DNA of 64,000 bases from Anthoceros angustus (Eukaryota; Streptophyta; Anthocerotopsida; Anthocerotales; Anthocerotaceae). Shown piece by piece: positions 39,982-51,690 of the stretch; the first letter of the stretch is position 1; the number at the start of each line of letters is the position of its first letter. Where the stretch lies: positions 1,550,001 to 1,614,000 of the forward strand of contig MU008160.1 of NCBI GenBank assembly GCA_010909165.1, given 5' to 3'. Under the pieces are notes generated by a model. That model saw nothing but the letters and a program-made list of their open reading frames with translations. It had not been told where the DNA came from and made no database searches. The position numbers and the translations under genes are program-made.

Positions 39982-41997
39982 TCAAGAGTGATTCCCCCAG
40001 CCAGCAAGCTCGGACGCCTCAAGCCAAAACCAGTGCTTCTCCAAGGACCCCGCATACCCGCAGACCGTCGGGCAGCCGGCAACATCCAACACAGGCTCGG
40101 GCTCCGTCCTCAGGCAATCGGGCCGCATGATCTGCCGGTGCTTGAACGGACTGCGCACCGCCCCGTACCTGCACATGTGCTCGGGGGAGGGCGCCCGGAT
40201 CTGTGATACATCGTCGATCATCTGCTGGTACTTCACCAAAAGCACCGCGTAGGACATCATTCGGCCTTCCGGGCTGCACACCCACCCGAGCTCCTTGTGC
40301 GCGTTCTCCACAACCTGCTCCATCTCGGCATCGTGATCCCGCATGAAAGCCACTGTCTCGGCAAGGTCCCGAAACCTGCAGAAAATGCACAAGAAGCATC
40401 AGCAGGCCAGTCCCCCACAGCGCACAAAACTAGACTTGGGTGACACACATGGCTGGCTAGCACTCTGAGATGTCTCTGTGGCACATGGCTGGCAGCACTC
40501 TCTGGTGCCTCTAATGCACATGGCTAGCAGCATTCTCAGATGTCTCTATTCCACACGGCTAGCAGCACTCTCTGATGTCTCTATTGCAGAAGGCTAGCAG
40601 CACTCTCCGACGTTTCTATTGCACAGATCTCTAAAGCCTCTATTGCACATGGGAAGCAGCACTCTCCGATCTCTCCATAGTCCCAGTCTTGAGGAACGTG
40701 GTACAAGCACTTACTGGTGATCCACTTCCATGAAATGGTGGCCCGGCTTGAGCAAGGGATCATAGAACTGGTAGAAGGGCGAGCTCTGGCGCACCACAAC
40801 CCGGTTGGTCATCAGCACACCGCAGAGCCTCGTAGTTCCGAGCCCACCATCAGCCAGAATCTCATACTTGTACGCATTCTTGGCAGTGAAGTTCATCCGG
40901 GACCCCAAGCTGAGCCCGTCCTTCTTCATCCCCCAGCTCTGCCCCTTCGCGAGATGGCTCCACCGGGACACCCTGGCCTCGAGCAGGTCAGGGTAAGAAT
41001 CCGTCATGGCGTGCAGCCGGAGCCTTCCACTGCTGCCCCAGTTGTACCCGTGCATGTTGTAGTTGGTAGTAGCCCCCCGGAACACAGCCTTAGCCTGCTT
41101 CTCTCGCCACGGCACCTGCCTCGCCAGCTCCTCCTTCGAGGGCATGTAATCCTCCCCCCAATCCAGAAAATCAGGAGCCAACACATCCACAAACCCCTCA
41201 ACCACATGGTTACTCCACACCAAATAGTTCGCCCTGTCCATCGGAAAGCTCGAAGACGGGGCCAGAGGATGATCACAAGTATTAAACAACAGCTCCACCT
41301 TCAAATCCTGCAACCCGTAAACGTCCACCGTCTTCTGCAAGAAGGTCACCAAATCATTCGCCCTATTCAGCCGATACCCAGTATCCAGAAAATGCCCATA
41401 CCGAAAATACACCTTCCCGCCCACAACCCTGACGTGCACACAGCACTGCATCAAACTGGTCACCACAGCAGCCATCCGCAGCATCTCGATCCTCCCCTGC
41501 TTCTGGCTCCCGAACCCCTCACTCACCCCGGGGTAAGGCTGGAAAGGCTCCGTATACTTCTTCACCAACTTCACCACCTGTACCACCTTCGGATCGGACA
41601 CATTGAATAACGGGCTGGCAGCCCGCAAATCCGCCACATCCCTCTCCTCCACAGCCACGGAATCGAACCTCTCCCACAACACCGTCCCATAGGTGAGCCG
41701 CCTCTGAAACTCCCTGGAAGCTTCCGGAAATTCCGTCCTCCCCCTCAACCCCCCATCGCTGTCCATCAGCAGCGACTCCTGCAGGAGACATACCCTCGCA
41801 AACAGCACAAACACCATCCCGGCAGCGACTGTGGAATAACACACAGATCTCAGCTTGTTCCTCCCAGCAGCTGCAGCAGCAGCCGCGGCCTTCCCGTGCC
41901 CCGGCCCCGGGCCCGGCCATCCCCTGGTCTCCTCCTTGCTGCTCTCAGCGATGGGAACCATCTCCACACAAATTCCTCGCCCCCTTGCAAGTCTCAT
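39982..41997 (-). CDS. GT90-family glycosyltransferase (CAP10/Rumi/KDELC-like)
   Basis: Type II membrane enzyme of the secretory pathway. Two minus-strand exons, 41997-40715 and 40375-39982, give 558 residues, joined in phase 2 (donor CA|GTAAGT). An Ala-rich cytosolic stretch precedes a membrane anchor at about 55-73 (STVAAGMVFVLFARVCLL). The catalytic domain contains VRVVGGKVYFRYGHFLDTGY, LVWSNHVVEGFVDVLAPDFL, WREKQAKAVFRGATTNYNMH, GRLRLHAMTDSYPDLLEARV, YKYEILADGGLG and SSPFYQFYDPLLKPGHHFME, the order typical of plant DUF821/GT90 proteins (O-glucosyl- or xylosyltransferases in animals and fungi). The donor and acceptor of plant members are not inferable from sequence. The other candidate start is the next Met (MVPIAESS). 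The 339-bp intron holds a minisatellite. The last exon contains VCSPEGRMMSYAVLLVKYQQ. Confidence 0.93.
40446..40680. repeat. Intronic minisatellite, about 35-bp unit, 6-7 copies
   Basis: Within the GT90 intron, units of the form GGCTAGCAGCACTCTCTGAT followed by GTCTCTATTGCACA repeat six to seven times with 10-20% divergence. Two units are truncated near 40625-40650. Confidence 0.85.
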
Positions 41998-41999
41998 AT

Positions 42000-42560
42000 T
42001 TTCCCCCGCCGATTCCTTCCCGATTTGCCTGGCTCACAATTGCCCACAATCTCGGCCTCCCGCTATATATAGGCCTCCATCGCCATGACTTTCAGCCATC
42101 GCCACATGTCGCCTGCAACAGTCTGAGATTGAAAGCTCGTGCGCGTCGGCAAAAGCTGCGGCTCGCAGGCTTCGCCAATGCGCGCTGCCCGCATTGCCTC
42201 GCCCAACAAGATCTGCAGAGCAGAAATAGACGGCACATGTCAGTATGGTGACGGAAGAGGACGTGAAATAAACGGCGGCTACTGGCAAGAAGAACGTGGA
42301 AGAACGTCGTGAATGGAATTACGCCCACGCCCCACGACCTGCACATTGCGCCTCTCCCTTGTCCAGGAGCTGTTCGGGTCGGGCCCACCTTTGTCAGATA
42401 AGAAAAACTACATCGCCCAGAAAACGTCCTGGTGGGCCTTGCTGGAACCTTTTAATATTTCTGCAACATCACTAATTAATTCGCACCCACAACATTCATT
42501 GCTCGTGACTTCACTTGTGCGAGACTATGGCATTCCGTTTGGGACATTGAGTTTATATAT
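42000..42560 (-). promoter_or_regulatory. 5' flank of the GT90 gene
   Basis: No gene recognised. On the minus strand, TATATATA at about 42062-42069, some 65 bp before the GT90 ATG, could be a TATA box, leaving a very short leader. Confidence 0.4.
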
Positions 42561-42589
42561 ACATATCATATATATATATATAGTACTTT

Positions 42590-42629
42590 GGACATTGAGT
42601 TTATATATATATATATAAACTCAATGTCC
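42590..42629. repeat. Perfect 40-bp palindrome
   Basis: GGACATTGAGTTTATATATA followed immediately by its exact reverse complement. A partial copy of the left arm (GGGACATTGAGTTTATATAT) lies at 42541-42560. It could be a MITE remnant or a hairpin-forming AT microsatellite with conserved flanks. Confidence 0.95.
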
Positions 42630-42730
42630 TGTATGCTGTTCCTTCCACCGACTTTAAACTCCAGGTGGCTAACAAAGCCAGCTGGCGTGCCAGCTTGGCA
42701 GGGTAATATGGAGGAGAAGGGTTGTAGAGC

Positions 42731-43142
42731 AGGGTGTCATTTTGACCGAGTACTGGCTCAGTCCTCGGGACCGCCTAGCCTGGCTACGCTCGGTCCCGGA
42801 CCGAGCAGGGACCGTGCCTTTTTGTGACCCTTGGTCACTAAATATAATAAATATTAAATAAATAATTTATAAATAATAATATAAAAATAAAAATATCTAG
42901 TAAAATTCTTTATGACCATATTAATTATAAGATGGGTCCATGTATTTATAATAAATATAAATCCTTGGATATAAAATTAAATAATTTATTAATTTTAAAT
43001 AGGACCTTTATGAACCCTCGGTCCCTATCTTTTCGGGGACCGAGGGTGGGGACCGGACTCCTGAAGAACCTCCGGTCCCATGGTTTTTTTAACACATGCC
43101 GGGACCGGGACCGAGCTTGGGACGGGGTCAAAATGACACCCT
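42731..43142. mobile_element. Non-autonomous DNA transposon (MITE), likely Mutator-like
   Basis: Terminal inverted repeats of 17 bp (AGGGTGTCATTTTGACC, 42731-42747; its exact complement at 43126-43142) bound a 412-bp element. The 10-bp sequence GTTGTAGAGC at 42721-42730 is repeated exactly at 43143-43152, a perfect target-site duplication. A 9-10 bp duplication points to Mutator-like rather than hAT (8 bp) elements. The interior has GC-rich subterminal blocks (repeated GGACCGAG/CTCGGTCC) around an AT-rich core. There is no open frame for a transposase. Confidence 0.93.
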
Positions 43143-43159
43143 GTTGTAGAGCACAAGCT

Positions 43160-46100
43160 GGTTGCGACCCTACTCAGATGCAAGCGTGACCACCTACGAT
43201 GACGATGTTGGAACGGGCTTGCAGCCCTGTTTTGAATCCTTCCGAGAGCACTCTAGATCGGTTCTTGGAGACCGTGGACAACCATCTAGAGCCCGATGGC
43301 ATGGACTCGCCCTTCACAGCCACCAACAGATAATTTAGCCATCACCACTGAAAGCAGTCCTATACCGCCTTGGACGACGACGCTGCTCAGCAACCTTCCT
43401 ACACTAATTCCTTCCTGGCGGAGTGTCATATCGACTTCAACAAAGAGCTCACCTTCTCCACCAACGAGCATCCTAACGGCAAGATCTTCCAAGCATACGA
43501 GGGAAGCACGGCCTCTACACCTTCGCGGAGGAGGACACGAGCAAGCCACCCAGTAATGGACTTATTTTGCCTCCTCCACAGCAAATGCAGCTTTGAGAGA
43601 GGTTTTGGTGCATCTATAGGTGCTCATGGGACCACATCAGCAGGTTCAGCAGTCGATCGGGCCTATGCGCCCCCATTACGAACACCTGGTCTCCGCCCAA
43701 GTTCTTTTTTTTGCCAGTATTCTACACTTAGATGCCTCATCTTCAAGATTCCTTCGTCTTATATGGGCCACATCATCGTATGACAGGCTGTACGCAGCAT
43801 AAATCTTTTTGTCTCGCAACTTGGGCTTTGGTGTTCGGATGTTGTTATCTAGGTTTTTTCCTGTCATTTAGGATTATTCTGACACACATACACATGTTTA
43901 TGTTCGCCTGGAACACACATGCACATGTCTCGCCCCCGCGCAAAGTCCCTGGATGTTCGCTCTCGTTCGGGTTGCAGCATTGTTGAGTGCACTAGGGTTG
44001 CATCCCTCCGAGCATTGCAGCCATGGCGAACTGAAACATGTAGGGCGCTGTTGTGGGTTGTGCAGCAACTGTACATCGCAAGGGACAATGCGTATGCAAA
44101 GGGCTTAGAGGACATGGACTTCCTCCCGGATATGTATCAACGGCACATGGTATTGGCGACACTCTGCAAGGAGTACATGAGTAGACGGGAGGTATCACCT
44201 AAATACCTCCAGCGGTGGACGAAGGCTGAAGCCACATTGTGGACGTGGACAGCGATCACCTTGCTCCGGGCTGTGGTGCACTAGGCGTGAGGAACTTGTA
44301 GACCAGCTTTGAGGCTCTTCCAGGATTGAGCAGGGTGTAGGATGTAGAGAAGTCTTTCGTGTGCTCCCACCATGAGGTGGGAGCGTAGACCGTGTGGAAT
44401 TTTCATTTGTGTCGAATTGAGGCATAAGCCTAGTGGTGGCTTTTTCTTTTTGGTCAGATGTGTGATCTTCCTCCTTGAAGTAATCCTCCCAATCGCAGCA
44501 TCATGAAGATGACATGGAGCGGGCATGCCGACTTTGCAGTCACGCAAGGCCTAGATGGCTGCTCCATGCCATTTGCCAAAGAGGCCCTGGTGAAGGTTCG
44601 CTGACAACATACTCAAGGTATGCGTAAGGCCATTTCGCTGATGTTCCATACTCTATGGCTGAGGTTGAGGTTCACGAAGGTTAGCCAGATGAGTGCTTGC
44701 GAGGACGTGCAAGAGCCAATGCTTCGACAACCCTAAGAAGGAAAATCATGTGCATCGCACGCAAAAAGATTCTTGACACACCTTCTAACGACATCGGTAC
44801 ACAGGGACAGGCCCCCAGCTGATGTCGTCAAGTGTGTAACCTAAAAATTTTACGGCGGGAAAACTTCTTATGTTACCATCGATAAAAACCCTTGGTGTGA
44901 GACTCCTTTCAGAACATCCATGTTCGGTGTAAAGCGTTGAATAAAAGATATATTGAATTTTCATTCACTAAAAGTAATTGAATACATAATACTGAAAGCA
45001 AGCCTCACATATTTCAAATACAGAAATATTCAATACTGAATACCAAAGGCAGGTCTCGCACACTTATTACTGAATACCGAAAGCAGGTCTTGCACCCTTA
45101 TTAAAGTCTCGCACATGGAACCTACGCCCTCCTTACTGTAAGTGTATATATATGTGAGTATTCTACGATAATACCAAACGATTCGGACATCGAGAAGGGA
45201 GTACGGAATATGTATTTTCGTATTTTCTATCGTATTGCTGAGATGTTGGGAAGTCCTCATATGTTACTCCATGATGTGAGTGTGAGTTGGAAGGTGCCAG
45301 AGTACTTAAAAATATTTTTACTAATAAAAAACTTTATTATGAAAAAGAGATGGGAAACCATCTATCGAGAAGGGGAACAACTCTTATGAGGGCACTAGAC
45401 CATGGGACTAACCCCCATTGTCGCCAATCTTGTAACTGCCTACAGCACCAAGGATATGAAAAGAGTAGTTGAAAATAGATGGATGGATGGTACTTGAAAA
45501 TAGATGGATGGATGCTGGGTGCAGTGAGGTACGGCTTTACAAATGGGCTTACAATTGGATTTGCAAGCTTCCACAATTGGGCTGAAGCAAGGAGCTTGCT
45601 AGTCGGGAAGGAAATTTGGCATGGTGGTTGAGGTGAGGAATAGTGGAAGGGTGGAGGATAAGTGCGCCAAGTCTTCAATATCTGCACTCCTATAGGGGTG
45701 GTGGGTTATCCATGTGTGGGGTAGGCCTGCATGGCGAGAATAGATGGGAAGAGTGGTGCCTGATTCGTCGGCAGATGCACCACGAACTGGGCTGAAGGGC
45801 AGGAAGGAAGATCTGAAGGGATCTGGTCTTTCGTCACTGCCTGTCGGAAGTGCAGAGGAGGAGGAACAGCATTGTAACTGAGAACTTGTGAGTATGTGCA
45901 TGTGGTGCACGTCCAGGCATCGTTCGGACTTCCTACTTTGGCACTCGCCCACAGAATATTAGACACGGGAGACAGGCCCCACAGGCGCCACATCGGAGAC
46001 CCAACTAGGAGCATAGCAGCCGAGATGCTTTCCCTCCTCGAAAGTGAGGCAGGAAAGCAACACGGTGCGTGCGGGTGGGCATGCCGATACAGAGCTCCCA

Positions 46101-46900
46101 CTCTTCAAGGTCACTAGGGACTGATGCAACGAGGGCTGTCTGTGAGAAGATACCGCAAGCTGTGACCAGCCGGAACTGGATGTATCTTGTGTGGGAAGCT
46201 TCGTTCCTTGTGCTCTGCAATGAACTAGCGGCTCCATCCTTGATCCGGGGGCTGGGTGTTGTTGGCCTAACCGTCACGGCTCCTGCGCAGGTGTAGACTT
46301 GGCTGTTTTGGGATCTGGAAACAATCCTAGGGCAGCTGTTTGTGGCACTCGTGTGCTGCTTATTCCTGTGCACGCAAGGATCACCGAGGAACAAGCACAA
46401 GAGAAGATATTTGAAACATCGCCTTATGCTCTCAATCACGTCACTCGGTGAAAATGATGAAGACGATGAGACCTGCACTCTGGATGTTTAGACAAGTCTG
46501 GATGGGCTGGCCTTAATCTGTGCAGAACACCAGGTGCCGGCCAACTGCAGGTATTTAAGGACATGTTACTTGTCTACAGTGCTGAGAAGAACACAACCGT
46601 CATTTGCGTAAGTAATCATCGAGTTGCTGGAGTTGAGAGCAGCCATTCATCCCGCCATCACCTGTCGAGCTGGAAAATAATGATGGGCTGCTCACAATCG
46701 TTGGCTTGCCCACGAGATGCTCCTTGCTTTGCTTTCTCCAGTGGCTTCCGAGGCGGTGACAGAAACCCGAAATGCTCAGAGAGAGCCATGGGACCATAGA
46801 CCGATGAGCCCTTACCAAATGCCCAGGCACATCGTTTGAGGAGCCTGATTGCCAGTAGCTGGGCAGGGGCCAACCCAAAAAGGCTGTAGACGCACCAACA
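43160..46900. other. Unrecognised region, probable TE debris
   Basis: No gene recognised. A plus-strand frame at 43919-44284 (121 codons, ending KYLQRWTKAEATLWTWTAIT...) and minus-strand frames at 45599-46478 are the longest but match nothing I know and lack convincing splice structure. The C2H2 gene's 3' UTR occupies the right end. 44930-45300 is AT-rich, with repeats of the form ATTACTGAATACCGAAAGCA at about 45028 and 45067. Confidence 0.4.
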
Positions 46901-46905
46901 AGGAA

Positions 46906-49548
46906 TCAACGGTGTACTCTTGCCAGTTGCCCGTAGTGCGTGCGCTCGTGCCGAGTGAGATCCACCTTGTAGCCGAAATCCCGGCCACAGTCTGGATACC
47001 TGCACACCATGGTACGTTACGGAATGGTGGTTAGACAGGATTGATGGAGTGAAGGGGAAAGAAGCCCCACCAGGGGCAAGAGAGCTAGTTGCCTTCGGGT
47101 CTCTGGATACATAATGCTACTGCTACGGCAGAAGGTGGGGGGAGGGCTGGTACTCACAAGCATTTGAAAGGTTTTTCCCCAGTGTGCGTTCTGAGGTGAC
47201 CATTCAAAGAATTCAACCACTTGAACGTCTTCCCACACCCTTCGTAGGGACATGAGAGGGGCCTATCGCTCTCGTGTGTCTTTTGGTGAGCCACCTGATC
47301 GAGGACAGATATGAGCAACGACCCACAACTGCCTTTCATGAACAGCTTTGTTGTTTCTGCAACTAGGAGAGTCTCACCAGTCTTTCTCGAAAAGCGAAAC
47401 GCTTGGAGCACCCGTCGACAGGGCAGAGGAAAGCACACTGATGCATCTTCATATGCCGGCAGAGAAACTGCCTTCGGGCAAAGCTACTCGAGCAGCCTTC
47501 AAAGGTGCAGACGTAGGGCCGATCACCACTGTCCACAGTGACCTGGAATGTCAACGACGGCGCAGTGCTGGAGAATCACACACAGGAATGCATAGGGTGG
47601 AGGGGAAGTAAGTACCTGTGCTCATTCATGTGATCACGCAGCATTCCTGGTGTGGGAAAACGACGACCACATCCGGCTTCCAGGCAAATGTGCTGTTTCT
47701 CTATGAGCACCAGCATCTGCTTTGTCTCCTCCAGCATCTGGGAACAATTGAGATTAGCAGGCTGTTTTCCGCAACTGGAAAGAGTGGACAACTGATATTC
47801 AGAAGACCAACTTGAGAGCTAGGACACAACCTTCACTTAGGAAGGTGCACGTTCGACCCATACACCAAGCCTTTCAATCTATGGTTACAGAGGCTTGTAA
47901 CCATGATTGTTATCATGATCTGAGCGTGTAAGTGGATCAGACGATGCCTCACATTCAGACGGAGAAAGATCCTTGGTTATTGCAAACATCACCCGACAAG
48001 AAGAGGAGGATGCATGGAGCTACATCCAGAGGGCTGCCAAGCAAATGGATATTTGACTTGGGCAACCCACTAGACATTCACATAGCAACAGATCCTCATA
48101 GATACGAAGGAGTAACACCTTCTCCATCTGCGCCATGGTCAACTCCTCCCACGACGTTTCCAGTAGAGAGGTGGTAAGCTGTAAACCTGGAAACGATTCT
48201 GCAAGACATCTGTAGGCCAGGGCCAGTTCCCGTGTCTCTGTTCCTTTCAGCTGGTCAAATCTGAAGGCTCACCACAAAAAGCAGGCAGATATTAGACAGG
48301 GATTCTCCGAGACACTAAGGTACTTGTCAGAGACGTCTCAGAGACGAATAAACCTTTTCACTGCTTCCAAAACAACCAGGCAATTGGGAGTGTCCGCCTT
48401 TGCAGCATGCAGCTAGCTTCCATGCTCCACAGCTGCAGAGGGACATAACTGGAACTTGGTAAACACGTACCTCAATCGTTTCCACTTCGTAAGAGCGGGC
48501 TTCCGCACAGGTACTTGTTTCGATCGCAGCATACCGGCAGCGATGGTCGTGTTCACAAACTTCTCCAAGCTTCCATTATGTTGCTCGGTTACAAGTTTCA
48601 TCAAATTCTGGTGAGCTGCAGCAATTGTGAAGGCCTGGGTTAGAGGGTCAGAGGCAGAAAGACCGGTGAGCAAGCCCATGATCCGTCACAGTCTGCCCAC
48701 CTAACGTAGAAGCATCACCTGCCACATCTAAACGGATATGAACTTGCTTCATTCTCTTTTCCCTTTTCGTCTGTGCATCCAGCTGTGCGGGGGACGAAGG
48801 AGTCGCAGGCCGCGTTCCACCGTCTGAGGAGGTTTCAGGGGCCCGCTGGACATGCAATGAACCCGATGGACTCCCAAAACCAACAAGGCAGCTTTCTCTG
48901 GAAGGGCCAATCATTTCAAACACCCAAATCGAAGATTGTAAATACCTTGTCTCCATTCGCCACATGCATAGACAACTCCCCACCGTCCACCACCAAATCA
49001 TGTCCTTCATCGTCGTAGTCCGTCCCAGGGGATGCACTCTCAGCTCCTTGACAGTAGAAAAACCTGCCATCGTCCTCCCCACCCCTTCCCGCAAAATGCT
49101 CATGAGATTGAACATGCTCCTGCTCCCCTACAATATGACCGTTCCCCGACGGCAGCAGCTCAGCTTGAGCAAACGGTTGAGGCTGTGGGTGGAAGAGATG
49201 GATATCCGGTTGCACCTGGTAGAGCTCCATATGGGGGTCCTGCGATTGGAACTCATCCACCAGCTGCACCAAATCCCCGCTGTGAAAGCATTGGCCAGCC
49301 TGCACTGCGGGCTCCTCCTGACAGTGCAGGCTTCCGCCATGTCGACCATCCAGGTGTACCTGCATCTGCTCCTGCATCCCGCCCAGCTGGTGGAAGTGGC
49401 TCATCCCAAGCTCCTGCTGTAAACCCATCGCTGGGACACCAAAGCCCAGCTCAAGACCCCTGTTTGCCATCAAATTGGAATGAGGCTCTGAGCAGGGCCC
49501 AGCAAGCCCTGCCTCCCCTCGCTCAGAAACTATGCAGAACTCTCCCAT
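46906..49548 (-). CDS. C2H2 zinc-finger protein with five TFIIIA/YY1-type fingers
   Basis: Probable DNA-binding transcription regulator, nuclear. Minus-strand exons: 49548-48946, 48845-48690, 48634-48471, 48260-48119, 47737-47616, 47528-47378, 47294-47158, 46999-46906 (522 residues, phases consistent). The N-terminal 200 residues are Gln/His/Gly-rich and acidic near [15 protein letters not shown] middle region ([39 protein letters not shown]) is unassigned. The five fingers are all intact: [20 protein letters not shown] (H), [20 protein letters not shown] (H), [20 protein letters not shown] (H), [20 protein letters not shown] (H) and [20 protein letters not shown] (H), with TGEKPF-type linkers. 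Fingers follow the C-x4-C-x12-H-x3-H spacing. Exon junctions 1/2 and 2/3 are the least certain. The gene is divergent from GT47, with 399 bp between starts. Confidence 0.86.
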
Positions 49549-49947
49549 CTCAGACAGCAACAACGCTCCTCATCTTGCGCCCAACTCGCATTTCGCAATG
49601 CCTGCAGCAATTCTCTGGATTTCGCACAGTCCATCTCTCAGGCTCGTTCCAATCCTCTCGCCGCCATCGCTGCCGGCTGCAGCGGAAGGCGGCAAACTGA
49701 CGCCAAATTGACCCCTTCTGTTTGAATAAGATATCTCATTAGCGTTTCGGATATTGGATGACATGGATGTCAGTCCTTCCCGACGGCCGCGTTTTCAAGT
49801 AGCCGTGCGGAGTAAAGAAGGAGAAGGGAGTCCTCGTCGTTCTCGTGGTGATCCAGGCGATGGACATGGCGATGGTCTCGGCCTTGGCCTGGGCTTGTTG
49901 CTGATGCACTTTGCAGATGTCGCAGAGAAAGGAATGCAACACGAAAT
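49549..49947. promoter_or_regulatory. Divergent region between the C2H2 and GT47 genes
   Basis: 399 bp between opposite start codons; both leaders and promoters must lie here. No further element was identified. Confidence 0.45.
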
Positions 49948-51607
49948 ATGTCCAGGTCGAGGGGATGGTGGCAGCTGCTGCTACTAGGGCTCATCAGCGG
50001 GGCCTTTCTGGCTGCTGTGGTTCTTCAGGATCTGGGATCCGCAGTCTTAGAGGAAGGTCGCCTTGCAGGCAGCAGTGGCACATTCTTCTCGACTTCAAGG
50101 CGGCCGAACCACAACAGCGATGCGGGAGGTGAAGATGAAGGGAGGAAGGAGGAGGGCAATACAGGAACCAGACGTAATGAGCAGGAAGGGAACAGGAGGA
50201 AGAAATCTTCGGCACAGCTGCGGATTGAGCAGCAGGCTGCTGAAGTGCTGTCTTCCAACTCAAGACCAGAGCTTCAGACTAGTGCTACCTTGTACTATGA
50301 CTGGGAGGTCTTCGAACGACAATACGAGAATATGCTGCCCCGGCTCAAGATCTTCGTCTACCCTGATGCACTTGACAGCACCGGCCCGTTCTCACAGGTG
50401 TTCACGCCGCACCCGAATCCCTACGACAAGAAGCTGGGCAACTACTTCAGCGAGCACATGTTCAAGATACTGCTTCTCAACAGCAGCTTCGTCACCGCCG
50501 ACCCGGCTGAAGCCAGCCTTTTCTTCCTCCCGTTCTCCATCAACGTGCTGCGCAACGATGCGCGGGTGAGATCGGAGTCTGCCATAGCAACGTTTGTGGC
50601 CGACTATGTTGCCAGAGTGAAGGAAGAGTACGGCTTCTGGAACCGATCTCAAGGTGCTGACCACTTCTATGTATGCTGCCACTCCGTGTGCCGCGACGCC
50701 ATGGCTCAAGCTCCAGCTCTCCGTCAGAACGCCATTCAGGTCACATGCTCCTCCAACATTTATCACAAGCACTACATAGCTCACAAAGATGTGTCCCTGC
50801 CGCAAGTCTGGCCTAGGGCGCCCGAGCTCAGTCCGGCTCCATCTTTCCTAAGGTATGTATGCACACCTTGGATTTCCTACTTGTTGTTTCTTGGACGTAC
50901 CAAACATGCTCGGATACCGGTCAAGCTATCCAGCACTGATTCTCCACTGGGATGGGGGCTGGCCCTCCGGTAACCTGCTCACAGGGCATCCTGGTTTCGC
51001 TCGTGAGAAACCTCCAGGATGAGGAATCTCCATATCTATCCTACGTCTACTAAGCTTTGCGATGCCCTCGGTGTTGTTGATTTTGCGCAGGACAAGGTTA
51101 GCATTCTTTGCAGGCAGGCAACAAAACAGTGTCGTCCGAAAGAACTTGCTAGACCTTTGGGGCAACGACACAGACATGGATATCTACAGTGGTGCTGCAA
51201 AGGGGCTTTCGTACGAGGATCACCTTCGCAGAAGCAAGTTCTGCCTGCACGTCCGCGGCTATGAGGTGAACACAGCACGGCTGTCCGACGCGATTCACTT
51301 TGGCTGCGTGCCGGTTGTGTTGAGTAATCACTACGACCTGCCACTCGTGAACGTAATCGACTGGTCACAGGCGGCAGTCATATTGAATCATCGGGATCTC
51401 CACTTACTGAAGGGCATCCTCTCCACTATCGGTGACATACAATATAAGCGTTTAGCTACCAACGTCCTAAGGGTGCAGAAGCACTTCTTGTGGCACCCAA
51501 ACCCTAGGCCGTACGACGCCTTTCACATGACGCTTTATCAACTATGGTTAAGGAAGCCTTTAGATTGGAAGGAATGGCCTCCCGACCAGTTAGCTAGAAG
51601 GACATGA
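49948..51607 (+). CDS. Exostosin-like glycosyltransferase, GT47 family
   Basis: Golgi type II enzyme; plant GT47 members add arabinose, galactose, xylose or glucuronic acid to cell-wall polysaccharides or arabinogalactan proteins. Two exons, 49948-50852 and 51091-51607, joined in phase 2, give 473 residues. The signal anchor is at about 8-26 (WQLLLLGLISGAFLAAVVL), followed by a charged stem. The exostosin domain starts LPRLKIFVYPDALDSTGPFS, has YFSEHMFKILLLNSSFVTAD, LFFLPFSINVLRND, FWNRSQGADHFYVCCHSVCR, RTRLAFFAGR, YEDHLRRSKFCLHVRGYEVN, ARLSDAIHFGCVPVVLSNHY and DLPLVNVIDWSQAAV, the usual N- and C-terminal sub-blocks. The acceptor is TTGCGCAG at 51090. Its stop lies 83 bp from the stop of the convergent GT31 gene. 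Clade and substrate are not decidable here. Confidence 0.95.
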
Positions 51608-51690
51608 CGTCAAAGAATGAGTTGGCTGGAAGGCTTTTGTCGATGGCCATCCAGCAGTGCAGAAAGAATGGTTTGGATGTCAGACGAGTA

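Noticed and set aside
39279-40130. 283-codon plus-strand open frame overlapping the GT90 last exon
   Set aside because: The minus strand has unmistakable GT90 coding sequence and the frame begins inside the PGRL1-like last exon.
40717-41610. 297-codon plus-strand open frame, His/Pro/Leu-rich
   Set aside because: Antisense shadow of the GT90 catalytic exon.
47521-47545. Acceptor at CATTCCAG|GTCACTG for the second zinc-finger exon
   Set aside because: It breaks phase with the preceding exon; GTGGACAG|TGGTGAT restores phase and the standard HSGDRPYVC linker.
48964-49700. Long plus-strand open frames over the C2H2 gene first exon
   Set aside because: Antisense to the Gln/His-rich N-terminal exon, whose splicing leads in phase to five intact zinc fingers.
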